Numbered from the stretch's first letter, positions 1 through 8,166 are shown. The stretch is 64,000 bases of DNA from Bacillota bacterium (GCA_023408315.1 JAEYKI010000014.1:1-64000); one strand, 5' to 3'. Notes: generated by a model from the letters alone, not told the origin. Translations and numbers: made by a program.

Positions 1-257
1 CGAAGGAAGAAGGCGGAAGGCATACGCCGTTCTTTAACGGATACCGGCCGCAGTTCTACTTCCGTACAACGGACGTTACGGGAATCATCACGCTGCCCGA
101 AGGCACAGAGATGGTAATGCCCGGCGATAACATCAAGATGGAGATCAAACTGATCACCCCCATCGCGATTGAGGAAGGCCTGCGGTTTGCTATCCGCGAA
201 GGCGGCAGGACCGTTGGCTCCGGCGCTGTTTCCGAAATGCTGACAGACGCACAGTAA
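1..257 (+). CDS. tuf: Elongation factor Tu, C-terminal fragment
   Basis: This is the last 84 codons of EF-Tu, the GTPase that brings aminoacyl-tRNA to the ribosome; the reading frame enters at base 3 and the gene starts outside the window. The visible part is the C-terminal beta-barrel domain 3, with the family signatures FFNGYRPQFYFRTTDVTG and MVMPGDNIKM and the closing RFAIREGGRTVGSG. Stop is TAA at 255-257, followed by a terminator. In Firmicutes tuf usually closes the rpsL-rpsG-fusA-tuf operon just before the S10 operon; here about 2.8 kb of unrelated genes lies between. Confidence 0.97.
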   Translation, partial: KEEGGRHTPFFNGYRPQFYFRTTDVTGIITLPEGTEMVMPGDNIKMEIKLITPIAIEEGLRFAIREGGRTVGSGAVSEMLTDAQ

Positions 258-273
258 ATATTGAGTACGAAAG

Positions 274-301
274 AACGCCTTGCAACGGGGCGTTTTTTTT
301 T
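274..301 (+). terminator. Rho-independent terminator after tuf
   Basis: AACGCC and GGCGTT form a 6 bp stem followed directly by a run of eight or more T. Confidence 0.85.
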
Positions 302-386
302 GCCGTTTTTAATATAAAAAAGGATATAAGTGGAAATTATGCCGGCAATATGGTATATTGATACAAACAATATATAGGAGGGGCTT

Positions 387-857
387 ATGGAATTCAAACT
401 TGCGCTGATTGCGGTTAAGGACGTTGAGGTTTCCAAGAAATTTTATATGGGCTTGTTCGAACAGGCAATAACCCTGGATTTGGGTTGGTTTGTTACATTC
501 AGCGGCGGATTTGCCGTACAGCAGAATTTTGCCTGGCTGACGGGACTGCCGGAGGATGCCGTGGCGCACAAATCAAATAACATGGAATTGTATTTTGAGG
601 TGGATGACTTTGACGCCTTTTTGCAAAAATTGCAGGTTTATCCTGACGTGAGCTACGTGCATCCGCCCAAGAAGCACGATTGGCAGCAGCGCGTGGCGCG
701 CATTTACGACCCGGACGGCCATATAATTGAAATAGGCGAATCCATGCAGGTTTTGGCGCGCCGTTTTCTTGCGGAAGGGCATACGGTGGAAGAAACCGCA
801 GCCATCATTCAGCACCCGGTGGAGTTCGTGCGGCTTGTGGCTGAGAAACGGTCATAG
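387..857 (+). CDS. VOC (glyoxalase/bleomycin resistance) family protein
   Basis: A 156-residue protein with the vicinal-oxygen-chelate fold. The N-terminus LALIAVKDVEVSKKFYMGLF is the usual first beta-alpha unit, and RIYDPDGHIIEIGE near residues 106-119 is the usual last strand with the C-terminal metal-ligand glutamate. The end of the protein (from about residue 125) is a short helical tail outside the domain. Members are lyases, dioxygenases or drug-binding proteins, and the substrate cannot be told here. AGGAGGGG lies just before the ATG. It stands alone between the tuf terminator and a convergent acetyltransferase gene. Confidence 0.85.
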   Translation: MEFKLALIAVKDVEVSKKFYMGLFEQAITLDLGWFVTFSGGFAVQQNFAWLTGLPEDAVAHKSNNMELYFEVDDFDAFLQKLQVYPDVSYVHPPKKHDWQQRVARIYDPDGHIIEIGESMQVLARRFLAEGHTVEETAAIIQHPVEFVRLVAEKRS

Positions 858-863
858 TTAATA

Positions 864-1337
864 TTATATAAGGCTTTTGTAATAAAATTGCCGGGCTGCG
901 TCAAAAGTATATCCGCAGGTAAGCAGCAGGTTAACGGAGGCGGCATTTTCTTCGTCCGGCTGGACGATGATGCATTCTGCTGCGGTCTGGCGGATCATTG
1001 ATTCCAGTTCAGAAACGATCTGTTTGCCATAGCCTTTTTTAAGGCAATCTTCTTCCCCAATAAAATAATCAATGCTGTATGTCTTGTTCTCTTCACATAC
1101 CCTATACCAATCCTCCTGGGCAAAAAAGCAGTCGTAATACTGGCAAAAACCAATGGGCCTGTCGTCCAGGCATACCATGAAATGATGAAGGAACGAATAC
1201 GCGCCATGCCTGTTCCTGATTTCGGCAAGCCAGCTTTCCGCATCGCCATACCATTTGCTCACATGCTCTTTTTGCAGCCAGCGAGCCAGTAAATCGACGC
1301 TTGCGTCCTCAATACGATTAAGGCTGATTTTTCCCAT
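864..1337 (-). CDS. GNAT family N-acetyltransferase
   Basis: A 157-residue acetyl-CoA-dependent acetyltransferase. The layout is that of the RimJ/AAC(6')-like branch: an N-terminal strand-helix with HVSKWYGD, a central strand PIGFCQYYD, an IDYFIGEEDCLKKGYGKQIV segment holding the acetyl-CoA-binding turn (KKGYGKQ), and the late ENAASVNLLLTCGYTF motif with the Asn typical of these enzymes. It resembles aminoglycoside 6'-acetyltransferases in layout, but resistance activity is only a possibility. It converges on the VOC gene with a 6 bp gap. Confidence 0.85.
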   Translation of the reverse strand: MGKISLNRIEDASVDLLARWLQKEHVSKWYGDAESWLAEIRNRHGAYSFLHHFMVCLDDRPIGFCQYYDCFFAQEDWYRVCEENKTYSIDYFIGEEDCLKKGYGKQIVSELESMIRQTAAECIIVQPDEENAASVNLLLTCGYTFDAARQFYYKSLI

Positions 1338-1453
1338 TGCTTAATGCTCCTGTTTTATAACAAATTAAGTTGGATACATGTAAACCGGTATTATATAAAA
1401 AAGTATACCATGATAGTATTCAGGCGGGAATAAAAATGTTTAACCAGCCGGTT

Positions 1454-1480
1454 TTGCACAAAGGGGATATTTGCTATACT
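1454..1480 (+). promoter_or_regulatory. Candidate sigma-A promoter for the DUF4349 gene
   Basis: TTGCAC at 1454-1459 and TATACT at 1475-1480, spacer 15, with TTGC just before the -10. It lies in the 308 bp gap between the divergent GNAT and DUF4349 genes; nothing else stands out there except the small ORF at 1501. Confidence 0.5.
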
Positions 1481-1500
1481 AATAAATATAATGAAGAAAT

Positions 1501-1617
1501 ATGACGAAAAATGAACCGGATAAGATAAAGCAAAAAGAAACTGTAATTGGCATTTTGACGCTGCGGAAATGCTGCGAAAACAATAAATGGAACCTTAAGG
1601 CGGCATACGCCGTCTAA
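1501..1617 (+). CDS. Possible small ORF, 38 residues
   Basis: An open frame starts 20 bp after the candidate -10 box and stops 29 bp before the DUF4349 start. The product is basic, begins MTKNEPDKIKQKE, and has a Cys pair (RKCCENN). There is only a weak purine stretch (GAAGAAAT) before the ATG. I recognise no family. It may be a leader peptide or chance. Confidence 0.2.
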   Translation: MTKNEPDKIKQKETVIGILTLRKCCENNKWNLKAAYAV

Positions 1618-1646
1618 TGAGGAAAGATAAAAAGGGGGAAAGAGCT

Positions 1647-2603
1647 ATGAAAAAATGGGGGATAATTTTGCTGGCGGCAGTACTGGCCGTAAGCCTGCTG
1701 CTGGCGGGCTGTTCGTCCAATGCTACCGAGTCTGCACGGGACTATGCGTCCGATGAAGAGGCGGGCATGGCGGTGCCCGAGCCCGCTGCTTCCGCCGCCT
1801 CTGCAGCAGAAGCGCCTGCTTCGGACCAATGGGGCATATCCAATATGGACAACGGAAGCGTTGTGGTGCCTGGTTCGGGGAACGGCCTTAAAATGGTCTA
1901 TACCAGCCAGTTTGATATCAATACATCTGATTACGAAGCGGATTACCAGAGGATCAAGGATCTGCTGAAGGCGAGCCAGGGATATATTGAAACGGAAGCC
2001 ACCAGCGGCCAGAAGCCTACCACCGATAACACGGCCGGCAGGTCGACCGGTTTTTCGCTCCGCGTTCCGGTTGCCAATTACGAGAGTTTTATAAACGGCA
2101 TTACGGGCATTGGCAAGCTGCAAAGCAAAAATCTGCAGGCGCAGGATATTTCCGGCAATTATTACGATAACGAAGCGCGCATTGCGGTGCTGGAAGAACG
2201 GGAAGCCAAGCTAAACGAGTTTTTAAAAAGCGCCACCAGCATGGAAGATGTGATTACCATTGAAAAGGAACTCTCCGATGTTCTGTACCAGTTGGATCAA
2301 CTGAAAGGAACGCGCCGGGGCATGGACAAACAGGTGGAGTACGCTTCCATATCCGTAAACTTGTATGAGATGCCCGAGGCTTCCAAACTGAATACCTCCA
2401 ACGATTCTGTTTCAGATCAGGCCGCTAAAGCGTACTCCATGTCCTGGGTTGGCGTAGGGAATTTCCTGAACGGGTTTGCCGTTTTCATGGCGGGCGCGTT
2501 CCCGGTAATTGTACTGCTGCTTGTAATTCTGGCAATTGTGTTTGGGGCCATATACGGCATACGAAAATTAAACCGTACAATAAAATCTAGGATAAAAAAA
2601 TAA
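1647..2603 (+). CDS. DUF4349 domain lipoprotein
   Basis: A 318-residue surface protein. The start chosen is the ATG at 1647 (MKKWGIILL), because GGGGGAAAGAG sits in front of it and it gives a clean lipoprotein signal with lipobox LLAGC, Cys22; an in-frame ATG 30 bp upstream lacks these. A low-complexity Ala/Ser/Glu linker follows. The DUF4349 domain runs from about 80 to 265, with coiled-coil character in VLEEREAKLNEFLKS. A C-terminal membrane helix (about 280-303, FAVFMAGAFPVIVLLLVIL) is followed by a basic tail, so the protein is held by a lipid at one end and a helix at the other. The function of the family is unknown. Confidence 0.85.
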   Translation: MKKWGIILLAAVLAVSLLLAGCSSNATESARDYASDEEAGMAVPEPAASAASAAEAPASDQWGISNMDNGSVVVPGSGNGLKMVYTSQFDINTSDYEADYQRIKDLLKASQGYIETEATSGQKPTTDNTAGRSTGFSLRVPVANYESFINGITGIGKLQSKNLQAQDISGNYYDNEARIAVLEEREAKLNEFLKSATSMEDVITIEKELSDVLYQLDQLKGTRRGMDKQVEYASISVNLYEMPEASKLNTSNDSVSDQAAKAYSMSWVGVGNFLNGFAVFMAGAFPVIVLLLVILAIVFGAIYGIRKLNRTIKSRIKK

Positions 2604-2612
2604 GGCAAACCC

Positions 2613-2643
2613 AAAGAGCGCGGGCATGTAACCTGCGCTTTTT
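2613..2643 (+). terminator. Terminator after the DUF4349 gene
   Basis: GAGCGCGGG and CCTGCGCTT pair with one mismatch and run into TTTTT. Confidence 0.65.
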
Positions 2644-2645
2644 AA

Positions 2646-2860
2646 TTGCTGTTTATTCTTACAATATATTGGGGCAGAATTGCCCGGGCAATACAAAATA
2701 CAGGCAGCGCGGCGTTTGGCGGAAAAAAACAATTTTTATATATAAAGGGGATGAATCTTAAGTACCAGCAGAATAAAATGATAGAATTAAGCGCGCAAAA
2801 AGGGTATAATAAAAAATACGGTTGCAATGCGGGTTTTGCATGGAAAACTCCAAAAAAAGT
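2646..2860. other. A/T-rich spacer before the S10 promoter
   Basis: No convincing gene. Open frames here lack ribosome binding sites and codon structure. A TATAAT at 2805-2810 has no good -35 partner. Confidence 0.5.
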
Positions 2861-2862
2861 TC

Positions 2863-2891
2863 TTGCAATTCATTTTATATTATTATATAAT
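2863..2891 (+). promoter_or_regulatory. Sigma-A promoter of the S10 operon
   Basis: TTGCAA at 2863-2868, a 17 nt spacer and a perfect TATAAT at 2886-2891. The start site should be near 2898, giving a leader of about 190 nt. Confidence 0.8.
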
Positions 2892-2899
2892 TCTATACG

Positions 2900-3088
2900 C
2901 TGTGTTCTATATGCCGAAAAACAGCTATGCAGCGGGAGGTTGCCGGTTGCCACCGGGTAGTTCTCACTGCGAGAAGCCAGCACAGACTGGCGGACTCCTG
3001 TGCCGCAAGCGGTTTGATTAAAACCGCTGAAAAAATTAGGAGCGACACACACGGCAAAGTGTACAAGACAAACGGGAGGTACAACTAA
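2900..3088 (+). promoter_or_regulatory. Structured 5' leader of the S10 operon
   Basis: Between promoter and rpsJ the transcript can form at least four local hairpins: CCGGT/ACCGG (2943-2956), TTCTC/GAGAA (2961-2975), GCACAG/CTGTGC (2980-3003) and GCGGTTT/AAACCGC (3009-3027). No T run follows the last, so it does not look like a simple attenuator. Ribosomal operons often carry a leader that binds one of their own products; which protein, if any, binds here is not known. Confidence 0.5.
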
Positions 3089-3397
3089 ATGGCAAGCCAA
3101 AGAATCAGGATCAAGTTAAAGGCTTACGACCACAATCTGATCGATCAGTCTGCACACCGGATTGTTGAAACGGCAAAACGTACGGGCGCCAAAATTTCCG
3201 GCCCTGTGCCGCTGCCCACGCAGAAAGAAGTGGTTACAATACTTCGTGCGACGCACAAGTATAAAGACGCAAGAGAACAGTTTGAAATCAGGACGCACAA
3301 ACGCCTTATCGACATATTGGAGGCCAACGCAAAAACCACGGACGCCCTTATGCGCCTGGATTTGCCGGCCGGGGTTGATATTGAGATCAAACTTTAA
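3089..3397 (+). CDS. rpsJ: Ribosomal protein S10
   Basis: A 102-residue 30S head protein, also the transcription factor NusE that joins NusB in antitermination. The family start QRIRIKLKAYDHNLIDQSA and the GPVPLPT loop are intact and the length is standard. GGGAGGT precedes the ATG. It opens the S10 operon and is followed 24 bp later by rplC. Confidence 0.98.
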   Translation: MASQRIRIKLKAYDHNLIDQSAHRIVETAKRTGAKISGPVPLPTQKEVVTILRATHKYKDAREQFEIRTHKRLIDILEANAKTTDALMRLDLPAGVDIEIKL

Positions 3398-3421
3398 TCT
3401 GAGAGACGTAAGGAGGTTATC

Positions 3422-4048
3422 ATGTTGAAGGCTATACTTGGCACAAAAGTCGGAATGACTCAGGTTTTCACCGATGAGGGATTAATGGTTCCCGTAACGG
3501 TGGTGAAGGCCGGCCCCTGCGTTGTCGTGCAAAAGAAAACCGTTGAAATAGACGGTTACAATGCTTTGCAGTTAGGGTTTGGGGAGATAAAGGCAAAAAA
3601 AGTGAATAAGCCGGAAGGCGGACACTTTAAGAAAGCGGGCGTTGAAGCTGCCCGCTACCTGCGTGAAATAAGAGTGGAAGAACAGGCCGAAGTGGGGCAG
3701 GTGATCCGCGCGGATATATTTGCAGCAGGTGAAATGGTTGACGTATCGGGGACTTCCCGCGGAAAGGGATTCAAGGGCGTTATTGCGCGTCACGGCCAAC
3801 ACAGAGGCCCCATGGCGCACGGTTCCAGATACCACCGCCGTCCCGGTTCCATGGGCGCGTGCTCCACGCCTTCCAAGGTTATGAAGGGCAAAAACCTGCC
3901 GGGCCGCACGGGCGGAGAGACGGTTACGATTCAGAACCTGCAGGTTGTACGCATAGACCTGGATCGCGACGTGATTTTGGTAAAAGGCGCAATCCCGGGT
4001 GCGAACGGTGGGCTTGTGACTATATCCAACAGCGTAAAAAAGGCTTAA
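3422..4048 (+). CDS. rplC: Ribosomal protein L3
   Basis: A 208-residue early-assembly 50S protein whose long extension reaches the peptidyl-transferase centre. The signatures ILGTKVGMTQVF at the N-terminus and VSGTSRGKGFKGVI, with the following HG-rich loop (HGQHRGPMAHGSRYHRRPGS), are intact. AGGAGG precedes the ATG. Normal position between rpsJ and rplD. Confidence 0.98.
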   Translation: MLKAILGTKVGMTQVFTDEGLMVPVTVVKAGPCVVVQKKTVEIDGYNALQLGFGEIKAKKVNKPEGGHFKKAGVEAARYLREIRVEEQAEVGQVIRADIFAAGEMVDVSGTSRGKGFKGVIARHGQHRGPMAHGSRYHRRPGSMGACSTPSKVMKGKNLPGRTGGETVTIQNLQVVRIDLDRDVILVKGAIPGANGGLVTISNSVKKA

Positions 4049-4071
4049 GGGCTTAAAAAGGAGGAAGAAAA

Positions 4072-4698
4072 ATGCCAAACGTACCAGTTTTTAAGACCGA
4101 CGGCACGCAATCGGGCGAAATTGCTCTGAGAGACGACGTATTCGGCGCTGAAATAAATGAATTAGTAATACACGAAGTAGTTGTGGCGCATCTGGCCAAA
4201 CTCCGCCAGGGGACCCAGTCCGCGCTTACGCGCGCAGAGGTTTCGGGCGGCGGCATCAAACCCTTCAGGCAGAAGGGCACAGGCCGCGCGCGCCAGGGTT
4301 CCATCCGCGCTCCGCAGATGTTTAAAGGCGGCATCGTATTCGCTCCCAAACCGCGCGACTATGAAGTGAAGGTAAATAAAAAGGTAAGACGCCTGGCTTT
4401 GGTCAGCGCGCTTTCCATGAAGGTTGCTGAGAACGACATCATCGTTCTGGAAGACCTGGCTTTGTCTGAAGCAAAGACAAAAGAAATGGTAAAGGTTCTG
4501 GGCAATCTGAAGGTGGATTCCAAAGCCCTGATTGTAATGGATCAGAAGGATGAGGCGGTTGTCCGCGCTTCGCGCAATCTGCAGAAGGTGAAAACCACGC
4601 TGAGTTCCACCCTGAACGTATACGACATTGTGAATTGTGATAAATTCATTATCACCAAAAACGCCGCCAAGGCGATTGAGGAGGTGCTTGCACAATGA
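4072..4698 (+). CDS. rplD: Ribosomal protein L4
   Basis: A 208-residue 50S protein lining the exit tunnel. The tunnel loop FRQKGTGRARQGSIRAPQ lies near residues 63-82. In gamma-proteobacteria L4 regulates its own operon through the S10 leader; whether it does so here is untested. The end overlaps the start of rplW by 4 bp (ATGA), which suggests translational coupling. Confidence 0.98.
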   Translation: MPNVPVFKTDGTQSGEIALRDDVFGAEINELVIHEVVVAHLAKLRQGTQSALTRAEVSGGGIKPFRQKGTGRARQGSIRAPQMFKGGIVFAPKPRDYEVKVNKKVRRLALVSALSMKVAENDIIVLEDLALSEAKTKEMVKVLGNLKVDSKALIVMDQKDEAVVRASRNLQKVKTTLSSTLNVYDIVNCDKFIITKNAAKAIEEVLAQ

Positions 4699-4988
4699 AA
4701 GATCTGCACGACGTGATTTTGAGTCCTGTGCTTTCCGAAAAAAGCTATGATCTGATTGCGGACAAAAAGTATACCTTCCTGGTTGATGTCCGCAGCAACA
4801 AAACTGAGATCAAGCAGGCTGTTGAATCGGTTTTTGGCGTAAAGGTGGATAAAGTAACCACGGCCCGCAGGCTGGGCAAGGTGAAGAGGCAGCGCCGCGC
4901 CGAAGGCAGGCGGCCCGAGACAAAAAGAGCTTTTGTGACCCTGAAGAAAGACAGCAAGGGCATTGAGTTCTTTGAAAGCATGCAGTAA
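4695..4988 (+). CDS. rplW: Ribosomal protein L23
   Basis: A 97-residue 50S protein at the tunnel exit, the docking site for trigger factor and SRP. It has VLSEKSYDL, the strand KYTFLVDVRSNKTEIKQAVE, and the loop VTTARRLGKVKRQ. It shares ATGA with rplD and is followed 17 bp later by rplB. Confidence 0.98.
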   Translation: MKDLHDVILSPVLSEKSYDLIADKKYTFLVDVRSNKTEIKQAVESVFGVKVDKVTTARRLGKVKRQRRAEGRRPETKRAFVTLKKDSKGIEFFESMQ

Positions 4989-5005
4989 GCGAGGAGGAAC
5001 ACCTG

Positions 5006-5839
5006 ATGGCTATTAAGAAATATAATCCAACTTCTCCGGGCAGAAGGTTCATGTCGGTTTCCGAATTTGATGAAATAACTGCAAAGAAACCGGAAAAATC
5101 ACTTCTGTCTCCCGTAATCAAATCGGGCGGCCGGAATATGCACGGCAGGATTACCGTTCGCCACATTGGCGGCGGCAACCGCCAGAAATACAGGATCATT
5201 GATTTCAAACGCAACAAAGACGGCGTTCCCGCTAAAGTGGCGACCATTGAATACGATCCAAACCGCACGGCAAACATCGCCCTGCTGCACTATGTGGACG
5301 GCGAGAAACGGTATATCATCTCTCCGCTGGGCTTGAAAGTAGGCGACACGGTGATGAGCGGCAGCGGAGCGGACATTAAAACCGGTAACGCGCTTCCCCT
5401 CTCCGATATCCCGGTGGGCACCATGATCCACAACATTGAGATGAAGCCGGGCCGCGGCGCACAACTGGTACGCAGCGCGGGTAATGCGGCGCAGCTCATG
5501 GCTAAGGAAGGCGCCTATGCGCAGGTAAGGCTTCCGTCCGGTGAAGTACGCATGGTTCCCGTAATTGCGCGTGCGACTATTGGCCAGGTGGGCAACGTGG
5601 ACATTGAAAATGTGAATCTTGGCAAAGCGGGCAGGAAACGCCATATGGGCGTGCGTCCCACTGTGCGCGGTTCCGTAATGAACCCCTGCGACCATCCGCA
5701 TGGCGGCGGCGAGGGCAAATCCCCCATCGGCAAGGCCGGTCCGGTTACTCCCTGGGGCAAACCGACCCTGGGTTATAAAACCAGGCACAAGAAGAACAAG
5801 TCTGACAAATTTATTGTCAAACGCAGAAATGCAAAGTAG
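5006..5839 (+). CDS. rplB: Ribosomal protein L2
   Basis: A 277-residue protein of the peptidyl-transferase region and of subunit joining. The essential loop with MNPCDHPHGGGEGK, containing the invariant His, is present near residues 224-237, as is the N-terminal KPEKSLLSP. Standard length and clear AGGAGG. Confidence 0.98.
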   Translation: MAIKKYNPTSPGRRFMSVSEFDEITAKKPEKSLLSPVIKSGGRNMHGRITVRHIGGGNRQKYRIIDFKRNKDGVPAKVATIEYDPNRTANIALLHYVDGEKRYIISPLGLKVGDTVMSGSGADIKTGNALPLSDIPVGTMIHNIEMKPGRGAQLVRSAGNAAQLMAKEGAYAQVRLPSGEVRMVPVIARATIGQVGNVDIENVNLGKAGRKRHMGVRPTVRGSVMNPCDHPHGGGEGKSPIGKAGPVTPWGKPTLGYKTRHKKNKSDKFIVKRRNAK

Positions 5840-5867
5840 TCTTTGTATAAAGGAGTGAATTTGCCAA

Positions 5868-6140
5868 ATGAGTAGGTCGGTAAAAAAGGGGCCTTTTGTA
5901 AGCGACAGGCTGCTTTCCAAGATACAATTAATGAATCAGAAGAACGAGAAAAAAGTGATCAAGACTTGGTCGCGCGCATCCACAATATTCCCGGATATGG
6001 TGGGGCATACCATTGCTGTGCATGACGGCAAAAAATTTGTTCCGGTTTATGTGACAGAAGACATGGTAGGCCATAAACTGGGTGAGTTCTCCCCCACCAG
6101 AACATTCAGGGGTCATGCGGGCGAAAAATCGTCCAAATAA
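5868..6140 (+). CDS. rpsS: Ribosomal protein S19
   Basis: A 90-residue 30S head protein that contacts the A-site tRNA region. It begins MSRSVKKGPFVSDRLL and has the family signature GHKLGEFSPTRTFRGHAG. AAGGAGTG precedes the ATG. It stands between rplB and rplV. Confidence 0.98.
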   Translation: MSRSVKKGPFVSDRLLSKIQLMNQKNEKKVIKTWSRASTIFPDMVGHTIAVHDGKKFVPVYVTEDMVGHKLGEFSPTRTFRGHAGEKSSK

Positions 6141-6160
6141 ACCAGAAGGAGGAATGATAC

Positions 6161-6547
6161 ATGGCTACACGTCAGAGAGAAAAAGCGCTCAAAATCAAAG
6201 AGCAGGCAGACAAAAGACCCCGCGCAATCGCAAGATACGTGCGGATCTCCTCCCGTAAGGTTAAGACCGTGATAGACCTGATCCGGGGCAAACAGGTTGC
6301 CGAAGCAAAAGCAATTTTGATGGCAACGCCCAAAGTGGCTACCGAGCCTGTGATGAAACTTTTGAATTCCGCGATCGCGAACGCCGAAAACAATAAAGAC
6401 ATGGCCGCGGATACATTGTTTGTAGCAGAAGTATTTGCGGACCAGGGCCCGACTTTAAAAAGGTTTCGGCCCCGCGCCCAGGGCAGAGCTTCCAGGATTC
6501 GCAAGAGAACAAGCCATATAACCATTATATTGGATCAGGTGAAATAG
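6161..6547 (+). CDS. rplV: Ribosomal protein L22
   Basis: A 128-residue protein whose hairpin lines the exit tunnel and is a macrolide-resistance locus in other bacteria. The core starts at ARYVRISSRKVKTVIDLIRG (about 24-43) and ends with the hairpin RFRPRAQGRASRIRKRTSHI. The roughly 20-residue basic N-terminal extension (QREKALKIKEQADKRPR) makes it longer than the common 110 residues. GGAGG before the ATG at 6161 supports this start. Confidence 0.97.
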   Translation: MATRQREKALKIKEQADKRPRAIARYVRISSRKVKTVIDLIRGKQVAEAKAILMATPKVATEPVMKLLNSAIANAENNKDMAADTLFVAEVFADQGPTLKRFRPRAQGRASRIRKRTSHITIILDQVK

Positions 6548-6557
6548 GAGGTTAACG

Positions 6558-7259
6558 ATGGGTCAAAAAGTTCATCCCCACGGTTTAAGGGTAGGAGTTA
6601 TTAAGGATTGGGATGCCCGTTGGATCGCAAAAAAACGGAATTTTGCCGATTATATCGTTGAAGACGATAAGATTCGCAAATTTTTGAAAAAGAAGCTGTT
6701 TGCTGCGGGAATATCTAAAATAGAAATAGAACGCGCCGCCAATAAAATTTCGGTAAGCATTTACACGGCCAAGCCGGGTATTGTGATTGGAAAAGGCGGC
6801 GGCGGCGTAGACGCTGTAAAACAGGATCTCTTAAAGCTTACCGGCAAGAATATTGTGGTGAACATTATTGAGGTCAAGAGGCCGGACCTGGACGCACAGC
6901 TTGTTGCGGAAAATGTTGCGGCGCAGCTTGAAAAACGTATCTCCTTCAGAAGGGCTATGAAACAGTCCATCGGCCGTTCCATGAAAAGCGGCGCAAAGGG
7001 TATCAAGCTGAAATGTTCCGGAAGGCTTGGCGGCGCTGAAATCGCACGCAGCGAGCAGTATCACGAGGGTTCTATTCCTCTGCAGACATTAAGAGCGGAT
7101 ATAGATTACGGTTTTGCGGAAGCGCACACGACATACGGCAGGATTGGCGTAAAAGCCTGGCTTTACAAAGGCGAGATTTTAGGCGATCCGCTGGCCGAAC
7201 GGGCAAAACCTTCAAGTGCGGAAGGAGGCAGAAAAAATGTTAATGCCAAAAAGGGTTAA
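6558..7259 (+). CDS. rpsC: Ribosomal protein S3
   Basis: A 233-residue 30S protein at the mRNA entry site with helicase activity together with S4 and S5. It begins MGQKVHPHGLRVG and has the KH-domain GXXG loop in GIVIGKGGGGVD (about 74-85). Its 3' end overlaps the start of rplP by 23 bp. Confidence 0.98.
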   Translation: MGQKVHPHGLRVGVIKDWDARWIAKKRNFADYIVEDDKIRKFLKKKLFAAGISKIEIERAANKISVSIYTAKPGIVIGKGGGGVDAVKQDLLKLTGKNIVVNIIEVKRPDLDAQLVAENVAAQLEKRISFRRAMKQSIGRSMKSGAKGIKLKCSGRLGGAEIARSEQYHEGSIPLQTLRADIDYGFAEAHTTYGRIGVKAWLYKGEILGDPLAERAKPSSAEGGRKNVNAKKG

Positions 7260-7677
7260 GCGCCGCAGGGTACAGCGCGGACGCATGACAGGTAAAGCTC
7301 TGCGCGGTAATACCATTTCGTACGGCGAATTCGGCCTGGTTGCAATGCAGCCGGCGTGGATCACCAGCAATCAGATAGAAGCTGCCCGTATCGCCATGAC
7401 GCGTTACATGAAGAGGGGCGGCAAGGTATGGATAAAAATATTTCCGCACAAGCCGGTTACAGAGAAGCCTGCTGAGACCCGCATGGGCAGCGGTAAAGGT
7501 TCCCCCGAATATTGGGTGGCTGTGGTAAAACCGGGCCGGGTAATGTTTGAAATATCCGGTGTGGACGAAGAAGTGGCGCGGGAAGCGCTCCGGCGTGCGG
7601 CTCATAAATTGCCGGTTAAATGCAAATTTAAGACGGCGCAAGATTTAGTGGCAGGTGGTGAGCAGGATGAAAGCTAG
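7237..7677 (+). CDS. rplP: Ribosomal protein L16
   Basis: A 146-residue 50S protein that positions A-site tRNA. The ATG at 7237 (MLMPKRVKRRRVQRG) is chosen because GAAGGAGG ends 8 bp before it and it gives the usual N-terminus; an in-frame ATG 21 bp further upstream gives an unusual tail. The signature RMGSGKGSPEYWVAVVKPG is intact. It overlaps rpsC at its start and rpmC at its end. Confidence 0.97.
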   Translation: MLMPKRVKRRRVQRGRMTGKALRGNTISYGEFGLVAMQPAWITSNQIEAARIAMTRYMKRGGKVWIKIFPHKPVTEKPAETRMGSGKGSPEYWVAVVKPGRVMFEISGVDEEVAREALRRAAHKLPVKCKFKTAQDLVAGGEQDES

Positions 7678-7870
7678 TGAGTTCCGTGAATTTACCAAGG
7701 ATGAATTGGTAACAAAACTGAGTGATTTAAAGACAGAATTTTTTAACCTGCGGTTCCAGATGGCTACCGGGCAACTGAATAACCCGATGCAGATCAAACA
7801 GGTAAAACGCGATATAGCCAGAGTAAAGACGATCCTGACCGAAATGGGCCATGGATCCATTGCAAAGTGA
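7667..7870 (+). CDS. rpmC: Ribosomal protein L29
   Basis: A 67-residue two-helix protein at the tunnel exit beside L23. The start at 7667 (MKASEFREF) matches the family; GTG codons 12 and 9 bp upstream are rejected because the sequence around them (GGTGGTG) serves as the ribosome binding site. It overlaps the end of rplP by 11 bp. KQVKRDIARVKTIL is the second helix. Confidence 0.96.
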   Translation: MKASEFREFTKDELVTKLSDLKTEFFNLRFQMATGQLNNPMQIKQVKRDIARVKTILTEMGHGSIAK

Positions 7871-7887
7871 AAGGAGGATGGGTATAA

Positions 7888-8151
7888 ATGAACGAAGAAG
7901 TAAGAGGAAACCGTAAAACCAGGATAGGCGTTGTTGTAAGCGACAAAATGGACAAAACCATTGTGGTTGCGATTAAAACCAAGAAAAAACACCCCCTGTA
8001 CGGAAAAACGGTCAACTATACCAGCAAACTGCACGCGCATGATGAAAAAAACGAGTGCTCGGTAGGCGATACGGTTAAGGTAATGGAAACCCGTCCGCTT
8101 TCCCGCCAGAAAAGATGGCGGCTGGTTACGGTCGTAGAAAAAGCGAAGTAA
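7888..8151 (+). CDS. rpsQ: Ribosomal protein S17
   Basis: An 87-residue primary 16S rRNA-binding protein with an OB fold. It shows GVVVSDKMDKTIVVAI near the start and GDTVKVMETRPLSRQKRW, the family signature, near the end. AAAGGAGG precedes it. Confidence 0.98.
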   Translation: MNEEVRGNRKTRIGVVVSDKMDKTIVVAIKTKKKHPLYGKTVNYTSKLHAHDEKNECSVGDTVKVMETRPLSRQKRWRLVTVVEKAK

Positions 8152-8166
8152 GGGAGGACGCAGGAC

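Noticed and set aside
2646..3021. ORFs in the S10 leader region
   Set aside because: They have no ribosome binding site, unlikely composition, and cross the promoter and leader hairpins.
5099..5920. Long antisense ORFs across ribosomal and other genes
   Set aside because: Many frames of 100-340 codons run opposite to clear genes such as rplB, glmS, recD2 and prfB. They have no start signals and show repetitive low-complexity residues typical of antisense reading of GC-biased codons.
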